64,000 nt of DNA from Streptomyces collinus (GTDB lineage Bacteria > Actinomycetota > Actinomycetes > Streptomycetales > Streptomycetaceae), in NCBI RefSeq assembly GCF_031348265.1, contig NZ_CP133771.1, forward strand, positions 7,998,001 to 8,062,000. The letters are read 5' to 3'. The notes beneath the pieces were generated by a model. The model was not told the DNA's origin. It did not search any database and saw only the letters and a program-made list of their open reading frames with translations. The position numbers and the translations under genes were made by a program. Below are positions 25,289 through 33,983 of the stretch, one piece after another. Numbering within the stretch: position 1 is the stretch's first letter; every line of letters begins with the position of its first letter.

Positions 25289-26260
25289 TCACACCCCCAG
25301 CAACCTCCGCAGCCAGGCCATCTGCGCCCCGCGGGCCGCCTGCGACACCGCGGCCTGAGGCGCGAACCCGTCGAAACCGTGGAAGCCGCCCGGCCACACA
25401 TGCAGTTCGGCCACCCCGCCGGCCTGCCAGATCCGTGACGCGTAGGCGACGACCTCGTCCCGGAAGGTCTCCGCCGAGCCGACGTCGAGGAAGGCCGGGG
25501 GCAGCCCCGTCAGATCCTCGGCGCGGGCCGGAGCCGCGTACGCCGGTACGTCCGGCCCGCCGCGGCGCGAGCCCAGCAGCGCGGTCCAGCCGGTCTCGTT
25601 CGCGGTGCGGTCCCACACCCCGAGGCCCGCCATCTGGTACGTGGAAGGCGTGTCGTTGCGGTCGTCGAGCATCGGGCACATCAGCACCTGCCCGATCGGC
25701 TGCGGCCCCTTGCGGTCCCGGGTGAGCAGGGCCAGGGCCGCGCACAGCCCGCCGCCGGCGCTCGCGCCCGCGATGACGATCCGCTCGGGGTCGGCGCCGA
25801 TCTCCGCGGCGTGGTCCGCGGTCCACAGCAGCCCGGCGTACACGTCCTCCACCGGCGCGGGATGCGGGTGCTCCGGCGCCAGCCGGTACTCCACGGACAC
25901 CACGACGGCGTCCAGCGCCTGCGCCCACGCCAGCGGGACGTCCACCCCGACCCGGTTGGTGCCGATGACCATGCCACCGCCGTGCACGTGGTAGATCACG
26001 GGACGCGGCCCGGCGGGCTCGGCGGCCGGGCGGCAGATCAGCAGCGAGATGTCCGGCTCGCCCTGCGGCCCGGGCACCTGCCGGTCCTCCACCTCGAACG
26101 TCCCGCCCATGGTCAGGTCCAGGTCGGCCAGCATCTGAATGCCCGGGCCCTGGCGCACCTCGGCGATCTCGTCGAGGGTCAGCCCCGGGCTGATCATGCC
26201 GTTGATCAGCTCAAGGGCGGCGGCGAGTTCAGGGTCGAACGGGGGCGGTAGGTGCGTCAT
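25289..26260 (-). CDS. Alpha/beta hydrolase, hormone-sensitive lipase family esterase
   Basis: A 323-residue esterase with HGGGMVIGTNR (oxyanion hole), IAGASAGGGLCAAL (nucleophile Ser), VGSAETFRDE (Asp region) and GGFHGFDGF (His), the full set for bacterial HSL-type carboxylesterases. Length fits the family. It is cytoplasmic, with no signal peptide. It lies upstream of the PucR-like gene on the same strand with an 80-base gap; a functional link is possible but unproven. Substrates are typically short-chain esters. Confidence 0.9.
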   Translation of the reverse strand: MTHLPPPFDPELAAALELINGMISPGLTLDEIAEVRQGPGIQMLADLDLTMGGTFEVEDRQVPGPQGEPDISLLICRPAAEPAGPRPVIYHVHGGGMVIGTNRVGVDVPLAWAQALDAVVVSVEYRLAPEHPHPAPVEDVYAGLLWTADHAAEIGADPERIVIAGASAGGGLCAALALLTRDRKGPQPIGQVLMCPMLDDRNDTPSTYQMAGLGVWDRTANETGWTALLGSRRGGPDVPAYAAPARAEDLTGLPPAFLDVGSAETFRDEVVAYASRIWQAGGVAELHVWPGGFHGFDGFAPQAAVSQAARGAQMAWLRRLLGV

Positions 26261-26656
26261 GGCGTCTCCTCACGCGAGGTCGCGGCGGCTCGGGCAGCCA
26301 TGGTCGGCCCGCTGACTCCGGTCGCGGGCGCCGCCGTGCGGCGGAACCTGCCCGCCGTTCGGCGGGTGGCGCCACGGGGACGGGCGGGGTGCACCGCGGT
26401 GAGGGGGCACGCCTGCGGCCGGCTCGGCGGTCAGCGTAGCGGCCCGAGGTCCCCGCACGGCGGGAGCCGCCGCCTGTCCCCGCCCGCCGCCTGTCCTCGC
26501 CCGCCGCCTGTCCCCGCCTGCCGCCGCCCGCCGGCGGCGGCGCCTCGCGGGGCCCGATACCCAGGGCGGCTATACCCTTTTCTCTTACTTAGGCTGATTG
26601 ATGCGGGTTGGTGTTCATCCGGCAGGGATGAGTATGCGGTGACGAGGGACCAGCAG
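26261..26656. repeat. Intergenic region with three 17-bp tandem repeats and AT-rich promoter-like stretch
   Basis: Three head-to-tail copies of GCCGCCTGTCCCCGCCC-like units occupy 26466-26516 with one mismatch each. Between 26570 and 26600 there is an unusually A/T-rich run (TATACCC TTTTCTCTTACTTAGG), a candidate promoter for the downstream phosphatase gene. No gene is supported in this 396-base gap. Confidence 0.55.
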
Positions 26657-29131
26657 ATGCCGGGGCCGCCCGGCGTGCGCAGCCCGGAGCAGGCCGACGG
26701 GCTGCCGGTGCGCCCGCGCGTTCTCGCCACCGCCCGCCGGGTGGCCGGGGCCGCGGCCCTGGCAGCCGGCCTGCTGGGCATGGTGAGCCTGGTCGGCTGG
26801 GTCTTCGGGGTCGATGCGCTGAAGGATGTGCTGCCCGGCGTCTCGGTGGCCATGAAGGCCAACACCGCCGTGGCCGTCGTCGCGCTCGGCTTTTCCCTGT
26901 ACGTGATCTCCCGCGGCCGGATCCGCCCCGTCGCGCTCGCCGTATCCCGTGCGGCGGCGGTCCTGGTCGCCCTGCTCGGCGCGTTCACCCTCGCGGAGGA
27001 TGCGATCGGGGCAGGCCTGGGGATCGACGAGTTGCTCTTCACGGACGACACCGTCCACCAGGGAACGGGGTCGGGGTCGCCCGGGCGGATGGCGCCGAAC
27101 ACGGCCGCGGCGCTGATGGCAGCGGGGGCGGGCTCCCTGTGCGCCGGAGCGTCCCGGATCCCCGCCTGGGTGAGTCAGATCCTGGGCCTGGCCGTCGGCG
27201 CGCTCGGCATGCTGCGGCTGTACGGGGCTGCCTACGGGGTGCCCGAACTGGAGCAGTTCGGGCCCTACACGGGCATGGCCCTGCACACCGCGGTGGCTCT
27301 GGTGCTGGTGGGCACGGCGCTCTTCCTGGCCCGTCCGGGCGAGGGTCCCGCGGCACTGCTGCTGAACGCGGGGACGACCGGCGCGCTGGGACGATGGCTG
27401 TTCGTCACCGTCGTGATCGTGCCGCCGCTGCTGGGCTGGGCCGTGCTGGCAGCCGAGGACTCCGGGCTGTTCGGGGAGCGGCTGGGGACCGGCCTGCTCG
27501 TCTTCGGTCACGTGGTCGTGTTCACGGCAGTGATCTTCACGACGCTGGCCGTGGGCCGTCGGGTCGAGGTGGCTCACGCCCGTCTCGAGTGGCGGGTGCG
27601 TCAGAACGATCTGCTGCAGGCCTTCATGGAGCACACGCCCGCGATGGTGTTCATCAAGGACCTGGAGGGCCGCTTCCTGGCGGTCAACACGACGTTCGAG
27701 CAGACCCTGCAACTGTCCCGGGAGCAGGTCCTGGGCCGCCGGGACCAGGACGTCCTGCCGCCCGACCTCTCACGTCAGGGGCGGGCCTCCGACCTCGCCG
27801 TGCTGACGGAGGGCCGGCCCGTGCAGCGGCAGAAGACCTTCGCCCTGCCGGGAGGCAGGCGGGAGTTCCTGTCCACCCGGTTCCTGCTCAACGACGCCTC
27901 CGGCGCGCCCTACGCGCTGTGCGGCGTGTACATCGACATCACCGACCGCGTAGCGGCCGAACGCGAGGTCCGGCGGTCGCACCGGCGGTTCCTGGCGCTG
28001 CTGGAGTCCGCTCCCGACGCCACCCTGATCACGGACGGCGACGGCACTGTCGTCATGGCGAACCAGCAGGTGAAACGCCTGTTCGGACGAGCGCCGGCCG
28101 ATCTCGTCGGCACCGAAGTCGTCGGGCTGGTGCCGACTGCCCGGCGCAGGCGGCATCACGCTCTCCTCAGTGCCTACCTGCGCCTGCGTGATCCGAAGCC
28201 GACGGTCCTTGACCGGGACCTGTACGGGCTGCGCGGTGACGGCTCCGAGTTCCCCGTCGAGGTGAGCGTCAGCAGCCTGCAGGCCGAGCAGCTCGTGGTC
28301 CTGACCGTCCGGGACATCACCGAGCGCAGACGCCTGGAAGCCGAGCGAGCCGAGCGCTACGAGCAGCAGCGGCACATCGCCTACACCCTGCAGCACAGCC
28401 TCATGGGGGAGCCGCCCCGCCTGGCGCACCTGCCATGCGCCTACCGGTACCTGGCGTCCGTCCAGGACCCCGGAGTCGGCGGCGACTGGTTCGACGTCAT
28501 CCCGCTCGACGAGCACCGTACGGGCGTCCTGATCGGCGATGTGATGGGCCGGGGCCTGGAGGCCGCGGCCGTCATGGGGCAGCTGCGCGCCGCCTCCCAC
28601 GCCCTGGCCCGCACGGGCGCCACACCCAGCGGGCTGATGAGCGCCCTCGACGCGTTCGTCGGCGATCTGGCGGACCAACTGGTCACCAGCGTCTACCTGG
28701 TCCTGGACCAGGGCAGGCACGAGGTCACCCTGTGCTCGGCCGGGCACCTGCCCGTCATCGCCCTGCCGCCCGACGGGCCCGCCTGCCGGCTGGGGGCACC
28801 GGTCGGCGTGCCGCTGGGCGTCAACGACGCGGGACACGCGGTGCCGTTCCAGGAAGCGACCATGCCGCTGCCGCCGGGCAGCGCTCTCGTGCTCTACACC
28901 GACGGGCTGGTCGAAAGACCCGGCACCGACATCGAGGCCCAGGTCGACGTCCTGACCCACACCGTCGAGGACGCGTTGAAGGGCGTTCCCGTCGACGACC
29001 CCGGCATCCTCGACCAGGCGGCGGACCGCCTGATCAGGACCCTGATCGTGGACGTGGACGCCTCTGACGACGACGTGACGCTGCTTCTGCTCGGTGTGCC
29101 CGGCCCGGAAAGGAGCGGGCCCCGGCCCTGA
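26657..29131 (+). CDS. Membrane PAS-PAS-SpoIIE (PP2C) serine phosphatase
   Basis: 824 residues from ATG 26657 (GAGGGA seven bases before); a GTG at 26639 is an alternative. Residues about 20-310 hold seven or eight hydrophobic helices forming an unassigned membrane sensor. Two PAS domains follow (about 325-445: PAMVFIKDLEGRFLAVN; about 450-570: DATLITDGDGTVVMANQQV), then a PP2C/SpoIIE phosphatase (about 585-815) with GGDWFDVIPL, IGDVMGRGLEAA and LYTDGLVERPG metal-binding motifs. Such proteins dephosphorylate anti-anti-sigma factors in partner-switching pathways. No anti-sigma or antagonist gene is adjacent, and no HATPase domain is fused, so the partner is elsewhere. Confidence 0.88.
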   Translation: MPGPPGVRSPEQADGLPVRPRVLATARRVAGAAALAAGLLGMVSLVGWVFGVDALKDVLPGVSVAMKANTAVAVVALGFSLYVISRGRIRPVALAVSRAAAVLVALLGAFTLAEDAIGAGLGIDELLFTDDTVHQGTGSGSPGRMAPNTAAALMAAGAGSLCAGASRIPAWVSQILGLAVGALGMLRLYGAAYGVPELEQFGPYTGMALHTAVALVLVGTALFLARPGEGPAALLLNAGTTGALGRWLFVTVVIVPPLLGWAVLAAEDSGLFGERLGTGLLVFGHVVVFTAVIFTTLAVGRRVEVAHARLEWRVRQNDLLQAFMEHTPAMVFIKDLEGRFLAVNTTFEQTLQLSREQVLGRRDQDVLPPDLSRQGRASDLAVLTEGRPVQRQKTFALPGGRREFLSTRFLLNDASGAPYALCGVYIDITDRVAAEREVRRSHRRFLALLESAPDATLITDGDGTVVMANQQVKRLFGRAPADLVGTEVVGLVPTARRRRHHALLSAYLRLRDPKPTVLDRDLYGLRGDGSEFPVEVSVSSLQAEQLVVLTVRDITERRRLEAERAERYEQQRHIAYTLQHSLMGEPPRLAHLPCAYRYLASVQDPGVGGDWFDVIPLDEHRTGVLIGDVMGRGLEAAAVMGQLRAASHALARTGATPSGLMSALDAFVGDLADQLVTSVYLVLDQGRHEVTLCSAGHLPVIALPPDGPACRLGAPVGVPLGVNDAGHAVPFQEATMPLPPGSALVLYTDGLVERPGTDIEAQVDVLTHTVEDALKGVPVDDPGILDQAADRLIRTLIVDVDASDDDVTLLLLGVPGPERSGPRP

Positions 29132-29358
29132 GCCGGGACCACGTTCATGAAGGCCGCGGGCCGTGCGGGCGGGTGGCCGCCCGCGTTCCAGGAGCGGCGT
29201 CTGCCGCGCATCGCCTCGGCCGACCGCCCGGGGCGCGGACTCTGTCACGGTCCGGGTACGCCTCGCGCGTACTTCTGGCCACGCGACCGCGGTGGCCGAA
29301 AGATGGGGGTTCGAGCGTGACAGGCCGCTGGGGAGCGGTCGCCTGGGGGGGACTGGAA

Positions 29359-31023
29359 ATGAACACATGGGCGGTGCCCGGATACACCGAGTCGCTGGAG
29401 CTCGGGGCAGGGGCGAGCGGGCGGGTGGTCCTCGCCGTGCACGAGGAGACCGGCGTGCCGGTGGCCGTGAAGTACCTCAGCGAGTCTCTGCGCACCCGGC
29501 CGGGTTTCGTGCACGACTTCCGGGCGGAGGCGCGGCTGCTCGGCGGGCTGGGGAGCCCCCATGTCGCCGGTTTGTACGAGTACGTCGAGAGCCCGGACGG
29601 CGCCGCCATCGTGATGGAGCTGGTCGACGGCGTCCCGCTGCGCACGCTGCTCAGGAGGGAGGGCCCGCTCGCTCCCGAGGCCGCGCTCGTCGTCCTCAAG
29701 GGATCGCTGCTCGGTCTGGCCGACGCACACCGCGTCGGCGTCGTGCACCGCGACTACAAGCCGGAGAACGTCCTGGTCGCGCCGGACGGGTCCTCCAAGC
29801 TGGTCGACTTCGGCATCGCGGTCGACGCGGGCACCAGCGCGGGGGTGGCGGGCACCCCGTCCTACATGGCCCCCGAGCAGTGGACCGGCGCTCCCGCCTC
29901 CCCGGCCGCCGACGTGTACGCGGCCACGGCCACCTTCTTCGAGTGCCTGACGGGCCACAAGCCGTACGCGGGCGACAACCTCGCGGAGCTCGCGCTGCGG
30001 CACATCGACGCGCCCGTCCCCGCCGAAGAGGCACCGGAGGCGGTGCGGGAACTCGTGCGGCGCGGTCTGGCCAAGGACCCGGCGGAACGGCCCGTACAGG
30101 CCGAGGCGTTCGTCACCGAACTGGAGGCGGTCGCCGGCACCGCCTACGGCCCCGACTGGGAGGAACGGGGCCGGGGCAGGCTCGCCGCGCTGGTGGCCCT
30201 GCTGCCGCTGCTCCTGCCCTCGGCCCGCACCGCCCCCCGGAGCACCACGGACACCGCCCGGACGGTGCTGAGCCGGACGCCGGACCCCGGCCGGGCGCAC
30301 CCGTGGCTGCCCGGCCGCCCCGGGCTGATCGTGTCCGCCGCCGCCGTCCTCCTCGGAGCCCTCCTGACGTACGGACTGCCGTACGACCCGGGTACCGCGG
30401 CGCAGCGGACGGCGCAGGCCCTGGCCACCACCGGCGCCGGGTCGGCCGCGGAGCCGAACGCCTCCGCCTCCCCCTCCGCGACGTCCTCCCCGTCCCCGTC
30501 CGCCGCCCCCAGCGCGTCGGACGGCGCGTCGCCGTCCCCCACCCCGTCCGTCTCGGACCCCGCGGCCCCCGGAACCGGTACGCCCCCGGCCCCGGCCACC
30601 CCGCCCGGCGGCGAGGAGACGGCCGCGCCCGGCGCGACGGCCACCCCGGCGACGCCTACGGCCACCACCGCGACCCCGCCCGACGGTCCCGCCGGTCCCG
30701 CCGTCAAGGACGTCGCCGTATCGGCCTTCCGGCAGACGGGCCCCACGACCGCCACGGCGACCCTCGGCGTCACCACGGACGGCACCGGCCCGGTCTCCAT
30801 CACCGTCTCCTGGTTCACGGGGAACACGGCGGGGCAGCCGGGCACCCCGGACGGCGCGTCCCAGACCTTCGAACGCAGCGGGGCCACCCAGTACACGCTC
30901 TCCGTCGACCACACCTTCCAGACCCTCGGCTGCTACTGGACGGTGCAGGCCACCACGACCCCCGCCGCCGCCGACGGCGGCGCCTCGCAGGAACTCCTGA
31001 CCAGGCGGTGCGACCTCCGATGA
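29359..31023 (+). CDS. Receptor Ser/Thr protein kinase with Pro/Thr/Ser linker and Ig-like outer domain
   Basis: 554 residues from ATG 29359 after GGGGGGA; GTG 29317, also with a G-rich site, would add 14. Kinase domain about 12-270: ELGAGASGRVVLAV, VAVKYL, HRDYKPENVLV (His130), VDFGIAV and MAPEQW. A membrane helix lies near 321-341, followed by a linker rich in Pro, Ser and Thr (about 365-450) and a beta-rich Ig-like domain (about 455-554) with a single Cys pair (LGCYW and RRCDL). The stop overlaps the next gene by ATGA, so a coupled partner follows. The extracellular domain probably senses an unknown wall or surface ligand. Confidence 0.87.
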   Translation: MNTWAVPGYTESLELGAGASGRVVLAVHEETGVPVAVKYLSESLRTRPGFVHDFRAEARLLGGLGSPHVAGLYEYVESPDGAAIVMELVDGVPLRTLLRREGPLAPEAALVVLKGSLLGLADAHRVGVVHRDYKPENVLVAPDGSSKLVDFGIAVDAGTSAGVAGTPSYMAPEQWTGAPASPAADVYAATATFFECLTGHKPYAGDNLAELALRHIDAPVPAEEAPEAVRELVRRGLAKDPAERPVQAEAFVTELEAVAGTAYGPDWEERGRGRLAALVALLPLLLPSARTAPRSTTDTARTVLSRTPDPGRAHPWLPGRPGLIVSAAAVLLGALLTYGLPYDPGTAAQRTAQALATTGAGSAAEPNASASPSATSSPSPSAAPSASDGASPSPTPSVSDPAAPGTGTPPAPATPPGGEETAAPGATATPATPTATTATPPDGPAGPAVKDVAVSAFRQTGPTTATATLGVTTDGTGPVSITVSWFTGNTAGQPGTPDGASQTFERSGATQYTLSVDHTFQTLGCYWTVQATTTPAAADGGASQELLTRRCDLR

Positions 31024-31952
31024 CCGCACACGACGACGGCCGCACACCTGCGCCGGCCGACGAACGGACCGAGGTGCTGGACACCGCCGGTGAGGGGACT
31101 CGGGTCCTCGGTCCCCCCGGTGAGCAAACACGAGTCCTCGGCCCCGCCGGTGAGCAAACACGAGTCCTCGGCCCCGCCGGTGAGCAAACACGAGTCCTCG
31201 GCCCCGCCGGTGAGCGGACCCGGGTCCTCAACCCTGCTGATGGCCCCGCCGACAGCCCCGCCGACAGCCCCGCCGACGGCCCCGGCGACGGCCGCGCGGC
31301 CCGCTCCGCCCCGAGTGACCGCCCCGGCCCGGACGACGCGGAATACAGCGCCACCGTGCTCGCGAGCCACTGGATCCAGCGACCCGGACCGGACGAGACC
31401 CCCGTCGGGCCGCCGGCCGCGGAGCAGGGACCGGCGCGGCCGGTGCCCCCCGACCGGGTCGAGGGAAGCGTGCTGCGATTCGGCCCGGGCGTGACCGCCG
31501 CGGCTCGGCAGCGCACCCATCTGACGCTCCCGGCCGTACCGCCGCCTCCGGCGCCCCGGGGCCGACGGCTGCGTCGGCACGCCCTGCCCGCGCTGGTCCT
31601 GGTCTGCGTCCTCGCGTTCCTCGCCTGGCAGCGCCTCGGCCCGCCCTTGAGGGTGAACACGGTGACGGTCACGGCCCGGCCGGCGGCCCTGGGGTGTGGC
31701 GGCACCGCGGACCTCGTCGGCCTCGTCACCACGAACGGCCGCCCGGGCACGCTGTCCTACCGCTGGATCCGGAGCGACGGAACCGCCTCGGGCGTGCTGA
31801 AGGAAGAGCTGGTCCGGGGCCAGCGGCAGGCCCGCCTCCACCTGCGCTGGACCTTCGAGGGCCCGGGGCACCGCACGGCACGGGCCGAACTGCGCATCCT
31901 CTCCGGGACGGGGCGCACGGCCACCACCGGCTTCGCCTACGACTGCCCCTGA
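31020..31952 (+). CDS. Membrane protein with decapeptide TRVL repeats, coupled to kinase
   Basis: 310 residues beginning in the stop codon of the kinase gene (ATGA). Residues about 20-75 contain five units of GEQTRVLGPA, then PADSPADSPADGP. One transmembrane helix (LPALVLVCVLAFLAW, about 188-204) separates this from an outer Ig-like domain (VNTVTVTARPAALGCGGTADLVG onward, with Cys near both ends) that resembles the outer domain of the kinase. The cytoplasmic repeats each carry Thr in the same context and are good candidates for phosphorylation by the upstream kinase. No family name is known to me. Confidence 0.75.
   Translation: MTAHDDGRTPAPADERTEVLDTAGEGTRVLGPPGEQTRVLGPAGEQTRVLGPAGEQTRVLGPAGERTRVLNPADGPADSPADSPADGPGDGRAARSAPSDRPGPDDAEYSATVLASHWIQRPGPDETPVGPPAAEQGPARPVPPDRVEGSVLRFGPGVTAAARQRTHLTLPAVPPPPAPRGRRLRRHALPALVLVCVLAFLAWQRLGPPLRVNTVTVTARPAALGCGGTADLVGLVTTNGRPGTLSYRWIRSDGTASGVLKEELVRGQRQARLHLRWTFEGPGHRTARAELRILSGTGRTATTGFAYDCP
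31090..31239 (+). repeat. Five 30-bp tandem repeats inside the kinase-coupled gene
   Basis: Units at 31090-31119, 31120-31149, 31150-31179, 31180-31209 and 31210-31239. Units 2, 3 and 4 are identical base for base, including the rare codons CAA, ACA and CGA; units 1 and 5 are diverged. This shows recent expansion by slippage or unequal exchange and an array likely to vary in copy number between strains. Confidence 0.95.
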
Positions 31953-32008
31953 CCGGTCGTGACCGGTGTCGCGGCGCGGGGCGGCTTCGGGAAGTCCCGG
32001 TGCCGCGC

Positions 32009-32224
32009 TCAACGGCTCGCCGCACCCGACCGGGCCGCCGGCCCGCTGCGCGAGACGACGCGCGTGCCGCAGCCGTCGGCGACCCGGACCTGCAGCGAGC
32101 CGCATCCGCAGCGCGTCCACTCCGTGTGACCCGTCGCGGTGGTGTGCCGGGACAGGACCCGGAACGGCTCGCCCCGGTCCGGCCAGCCGCAGTGCGGGCA
32201 GGCGGTGGCGTCGGTGCTGGGCAT
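32009..32224 (-). CDS. Small zinc-ribbon protein
   Basis: 71 residues from ATG 32224, seven bases after GAGGAG, a strong site that excludes the longer frame from 32341. It contains TACPHCGWPDRGEPF and WTRCGCGSLQVRV, giving two Cys pairs for one zinc ion. Small zinc ribbons of this type occur widely in streptomycetes with unknown function. It is divergent from a LysR regulator whose probable operator lies in the shared promoter region, so it may be a target. Confidence 0.65.
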   Translation of the reverse strand: MPSTDATACPHCGWPDRGEPFRVLSRHTTATGHTEWTRCGCGSLQVRVADGCGTRVVSRSGPAARSGAASR

Positions 32225-32324
32225 GGCTGACTCCTCGTACGTCGTGGCTGGCTGACCGTCGCGACACAGCCAGCGTGCGGCCACAGGTCCGTACACGTCC
32301 AGGTTGACTTTGCGGACGCCACTG

Positions 32325-32340
32325 TGAAGCCTGGTCTTCA
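32325..32340. promoter_or_regulatory. LysR-type operator overlapping regulator start codon
   Basis: TGAAG-CCTGGT-CTTCA (32325-32340) is a T-N11-A type dyad whose last base is the A of the LysR ATG. TTGACT at 32304-32309 is a good -35 candidate. No ribosome binding site precedes the ATG, so the regulator message may be leaderless, and the regulator could block its own transcription start. Confidence 0.5.
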
Positions 32341-33245
32341 TGATTGACCTGCGCAGGCTCCACGTCCTGAGGGCGGTAGCCCACTACGGCACGGTCACCG
32401 CGGCCGCCCGCGCCCTGCACTTCACCCCGTCCGCCGCCTCCCAGCAGGTCCGGCAGCTCGCCCGGGACCTGGGCGTCGACCTGCTGGAGCCACAGGGGCG
32501 CGGGGTGCGGCTCACCCCGGCCGCCGAGAGTCTGCTCGCGCACGCCGACGCCATCCAGGCCCGCTGGGACCAGGCGGAGCTGGATCTGCGGGCCGACCAC
32601 GGGGCGCCCTCCGGGGTGCTGCGCGTGACCGGCTTCCCGGTGGCCGTCTCGGTGCTGCTGGCGCCGATGGCGGCCCGGCTGGGGGAGCGGCATCCGCGGC
32701 TGTCCGTCCGGATCACCGAGGCGGGCGTTCCGGAGAGTTTCGACCTGCTCTTCGAGGGCGGCACCGACCTGGCCGTCGTCGAGGCGACCCCGCACAACCC
32801 GCCGCTGAGCGACGCGCGGTTCGACCAGCAGCCGCTGCTCGACGACCCGTTCGACCTGGTCGTACCCGAGGGGCACCGGCTGGCGGGGCGGGCCAGGGTC
32901 GATCTCGCCGAGGCCGCGCGGGAGGCGTGGATCGCGCCCGTGGAGGACAGCCCCTGCCGGCCGCACGTCCTCTCCGCCTGCGGCGCGGCCGGGTTCACCC
33001 CCGAAGTCGTCCACCACGCCCTCGACTGGAACGTCAGCGCCCACCTCGTGGCCCACCGGCTCGGTGTCGCCCTCATCCCGCGCCTGGCCCATCTGACCCC
33101 GCACCTGCCGATCGCCCGGGTGCGGTGCACCGGCAATCCCCACCGCAAGCTCCTGACCTGTACCCGGGGCGGCGGACACGCCCGGCCGGCGGTGGCGGCG
33201 GCACTGGAGGAACTACGGGCCTCGGCGCCCATGACGGTCGCCTGA
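32340..33245 (+). CDS. LysR family transcriptional regulator
   Basis: A 301-residue LysR regulator: N-terminal winged HTH (MIDLRRLHVLRAVAHYGTVT, then FTPSAASQQVRQLARDLG) and a two-lobed periplasmic-binding-like effector domain (about 90-295). It is divergent from a small zinc-ribbon gene. The ATG at 32340 has no ribosome binding site, consistent with a leaderless message. The last 25 bases around its stop are duplicated just downstream (33224-33248 and 33253-33277), so the reading frame end has been copied. The effector is unknown. Confidence 0.9.
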   Translation: MIDLRRLHVLRAVAHYGTVTAAARALHFTPSAASQQVRQLARDLGVDLLEPQGRGVRLTPAAESLLAHADAIQARWDQAELDLRADHGAPSGVLRVTGFPVAVSVLLAPMAARLGERHPRLSVRITEAGVPESFDLLFEGGTDLAVVEATPHNPPLSDARFDQQPLLDDPFDLVVPEGHRLAGRARVDLAEAAREAWIAPVEDSPCRPHVLSACGAAGFTPEVVHHALDWNVSAHLVAHRLGVALIPRLAHLTPHLPIARVRCTGNPHRKLLTCTRGGGHARPAVAAALEELRASAPMTVA

Positions 33246-33277
33246 ACGCCGTGGCGCCCATGACGGTCGCCTGAACG
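33224..33277. repeat. 25-bp direct duplication at the LysR stop codon
   Basis: GGCGCCCATGACGGTCGCCT plus GAACG occurs at 33224-33248 and again at 33253-33277, period 29. The second copy lies outside the gene. It looks like a recent local duplication. Confidence 0.9.
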
Positions 33278-33313
33278 GCCGGGCGCCTGCGCGGCGGCCC
33301 GCCTCGGGCATGG

Positions 33314-33351
33314 CGGAGGGGCCGGGGCCGTTGCCGGCCACGGCCCCTCCG
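33314..33351. terminator. Hairpin between convergent LysR and FMN reductase genes
   Basis: CGGAGGGGCCG (33314-33324) pairs with CGGCCCCTCCG (33341-33351); inner GGCCG/CGGCC bases extend the stem. It is placed between convergent stops. Confidence 0.65.
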
Positions 33352-33371
33352 TGGGCACCGGGTGAGGACGG

Positions 33372-33935
33372 TCAGGCCGCGGCGGCCTCCGAGACGTCGC
33401 CGTGCAGCCGGGCGATGACCTCGGTCAGCTGCTGGGCGACCTCGGCGTCGTCCGACGGGTGGGTCTCGGCGAAGCGGGTGACCGAGCCGGGGATGGACAG
33501 CTTGACGTCCTCCAGGACCTTGCCGCCGGCCACGCCCACGGACTTGCGGGTCTCGTCGTGGGCCCAGACACCGCCGTACTGGCCGAACGCGGTGCCGACC
33601 ACGGCGACCGGCTTGCCGCTGAGGGCACCGGCGCCGTACGGGCGGGACAGCCAGTCGATGGCGTTCTTCAGGACGGCCGGGATGGTGCCGTTGTACTCGG
33701 GGGTGAAGAGGATCAGGCCGTCCGCGGCGTTCGCGGCCTCACGCAGCCGCGCGGCGGCGGCCGGGACGCTGCCCTCCACGTCGATGTCCTCGTTGTAGAA
33801 GGGGATCTCGGCAAGACCCTCGTAGAGGTTCACCTCGGCGCCTTCGGGGGCGAGCTTGACGGCCGCCTCGGCGAGCTGGCGGTTGTGCGAACCGGCGCGG
33901 AGGCTGCCGACGAGGGCGAGGATACGAACGGACAT
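33372..33935 (-). CDS. NADPH-dependent FMN reductase family protein
   Basis: 187 residues from ATG 33935, eight bases after GGGAG. ILALVGSLRAGSHNRQLAEA forms the FMN phosphate loop and LFTPEYNGTIPAVLKNAIDW the second flavin motif of the ArsH/ChrR/SsuE-type flavodoxin-fold quinone reductases. It is divergent from a TetR regulator with two near-identical palindromic operators between them, so it is almost surely repressed by that TetR. Probable role: reduction of quinones or other electrophiles sensed by the regulator. Confidence 0.9.
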   Translation of the reverse strand: MSVRILALVGSLRAGSHNRQLAEAAVKLAPEGAEVNLYEGLAEIPFYNEDIDVEGSVPAAAARLREAANAADGLILFTPEYNGTIPAVLKNAIDWLSRPYGAGALSGKPVAVVGTAFGQYGGVWAHDETRKSVGVAGGKVLEDVKLSIPGSVTRFAETHPSDDAEVAQQLTEVIARLHGDVSEAAAA

Positions 33936-33983
33936 GCTGTACTCCCACATCTGAGGCACTGCTCGGAAAGACTGCTGAAGATC

